Below, one piece after another: positions 5,052-5,552 of a stretch of 5,552 nt of DNA. A program made the translations under genes and the position numbers. Positions within the stretch are counted from its first letter, which is position 1. Every line of letters begins with the position of its first letter. The notes beneath the pieces are model-generated. The model was not told the DNA's origin. It ran no database searches and saw only the letters and a list, made by a program, of their open reading frames with translations. This DNA is from a bacterium (GTDB lineage: Bacteria > Arandabacterota > Arandabacteria > Arandabacterales > JALGWA01), in assembly GCA_025774425.1 (NCBI GenBank), contig JALGWA010000118.1, positions 1 through 5,552 on the forward strand, read 5' to 3'.

Positions 5052-5552
5052 TGGGTCGCAGGAGTGATGCGGTAGCCAGGGCGCTTGCGCGGATCAAGAG
5101 GTCCAGGGTCGAGGGCGTGAACTTCAGGTTCACCGACCTCATGGGAAGCTGGCATCAGGTCACCTTGCCCGTGAGCAACGTCGATGCCCGTACTTTCACG
5201 GACGGAGTGGGATTCGACGGCTCGAGCGTCAAAGGGTTCACGCATATGCGCAGCGGCGACCTGTCCCTGATCCCCGACCCCGACGCCTACTTTCTCGATG
5301 AGTTCGGCGGTGTAAGGAACATGACCTTCATATGTTACATCGCCGAGGCCAACAGCAAGAACTACTTCCAGCGGGACCCGCGCCACGTCACCGGGAAGGC
5401 CCTTGCATATCTCAGGAAGTCGGGCATCGCCGACCGGGTGCTCCTCATCCCGGAGCTCGAGTTCAATCTCTTCGACAGCGTCACCATGATCGGCCCGCCG
5501 CACGGGCACGGCTACTTCGTCGAGTCCATGGAAGCCGGGTTCGGGCCCGATG
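5052..5552 (+). CDS. glnA: type I glutamine synthetase, N-terminal part (3' partial)
   Basis: The open frame runs 167 codons to the right window edge, about a third of the usual 440-470 residues. Glutamine synthetase joins ammonia to glutamate using ATP in the cytoplasm, as a dodecamer of type I subunits. The N-terminal beta-grasp domain is complete: VNFRFTDLMGSWHQVTLPVS (about 23-42), then VGFDGSSVKGF (53-63), the family's conserved loop, and PDPDAYFLDEF (75-85). The catalytic domain begins with RDPRHVTGKALAYL (108-121) and IPELEFNLFD (133-142), where Glu135 and Glu137 match the metal-binding Glu pair of the ExE motif. The adenylylation region would lie beyond the window. The start is fixed by AGGAGG at 5041-5046. 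A GlnA-like protein such as a gamma-glutamylpolyamine synthetase cannot be excluded from this fragment, but the GFDGSS loop favours a true glutamine synthetase. Confidence 0.9.

Overview
The window reads as GC-rich bacterial DNA. Its genes carry strong AGGAGG-type ribosome binding sites, overlap in ATGA junctions, and include TTG and GTG starts. TGA ends three genes and TGG is used for Trp, so the standard bacterial code applies. The protein set (Mrp-type antiporter subunits, a HycF-like ferredoxin, a HycI-like protease, a secreted alkaline phosphatase and a type I glutamine synthetase) fits an anaerobic or facultative bacterium, probably an uncultured lineage. The sequence does not allow a firm phylum call.

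Region 1 (1-3683, + strand) is the 3' part of an operon for an energy-converting, ion-translocating complex. In order it holds an MrpD/NuoN-like antiporter subunit (5' end outside the window), MrpE, MrpF (reading frame broken by a TGA codon), MrpG, a ferredoxin with two 4Fe-4S motifs and an extra CxxC pair as in HycF/HyfH, and a HycI-family [NiFe]-hydrogenase maturation protease. The MrpDEFG part would form the cation/proton module, the ferredoxin would feed electrons to a [NiFe] centre, and the protease would trim the hydrogenase large subunit. That points to a group 4, Mbh-like membrane-bound hydrogenase whose catalytic subunits would lie upstream. This is inference: no large or small subunit is visible here.

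Region 2 (3684-3806) is the operon boundary. A GC-rich hairpin follows the protease, then comes a promoter-like pair with a perfect TTGACA and 17 bp spacing, and then a strong ribosome binding site.

Region 3 (3807-5000) encodes an exported alkaline phosphatase with all the expected active-site motifs. Region 4 (5052 to the end) is the N-terminal third or so of a type I glutamine synthetase, cut by the window edge. Neither has an obvious functional tie to the hydrogenase operon.

The most notable point is the single in-frame TGA at codon 18 of an otherwise well-preserved mrpF. It could be a sequencing or assembly error, a recent nonsense mutation, readthrough, or selenocysteine recoding. I rate error or mutation as more likely than recoding. 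No RNA genes, mobile elements, CRISPR arrays or repeats were seen.
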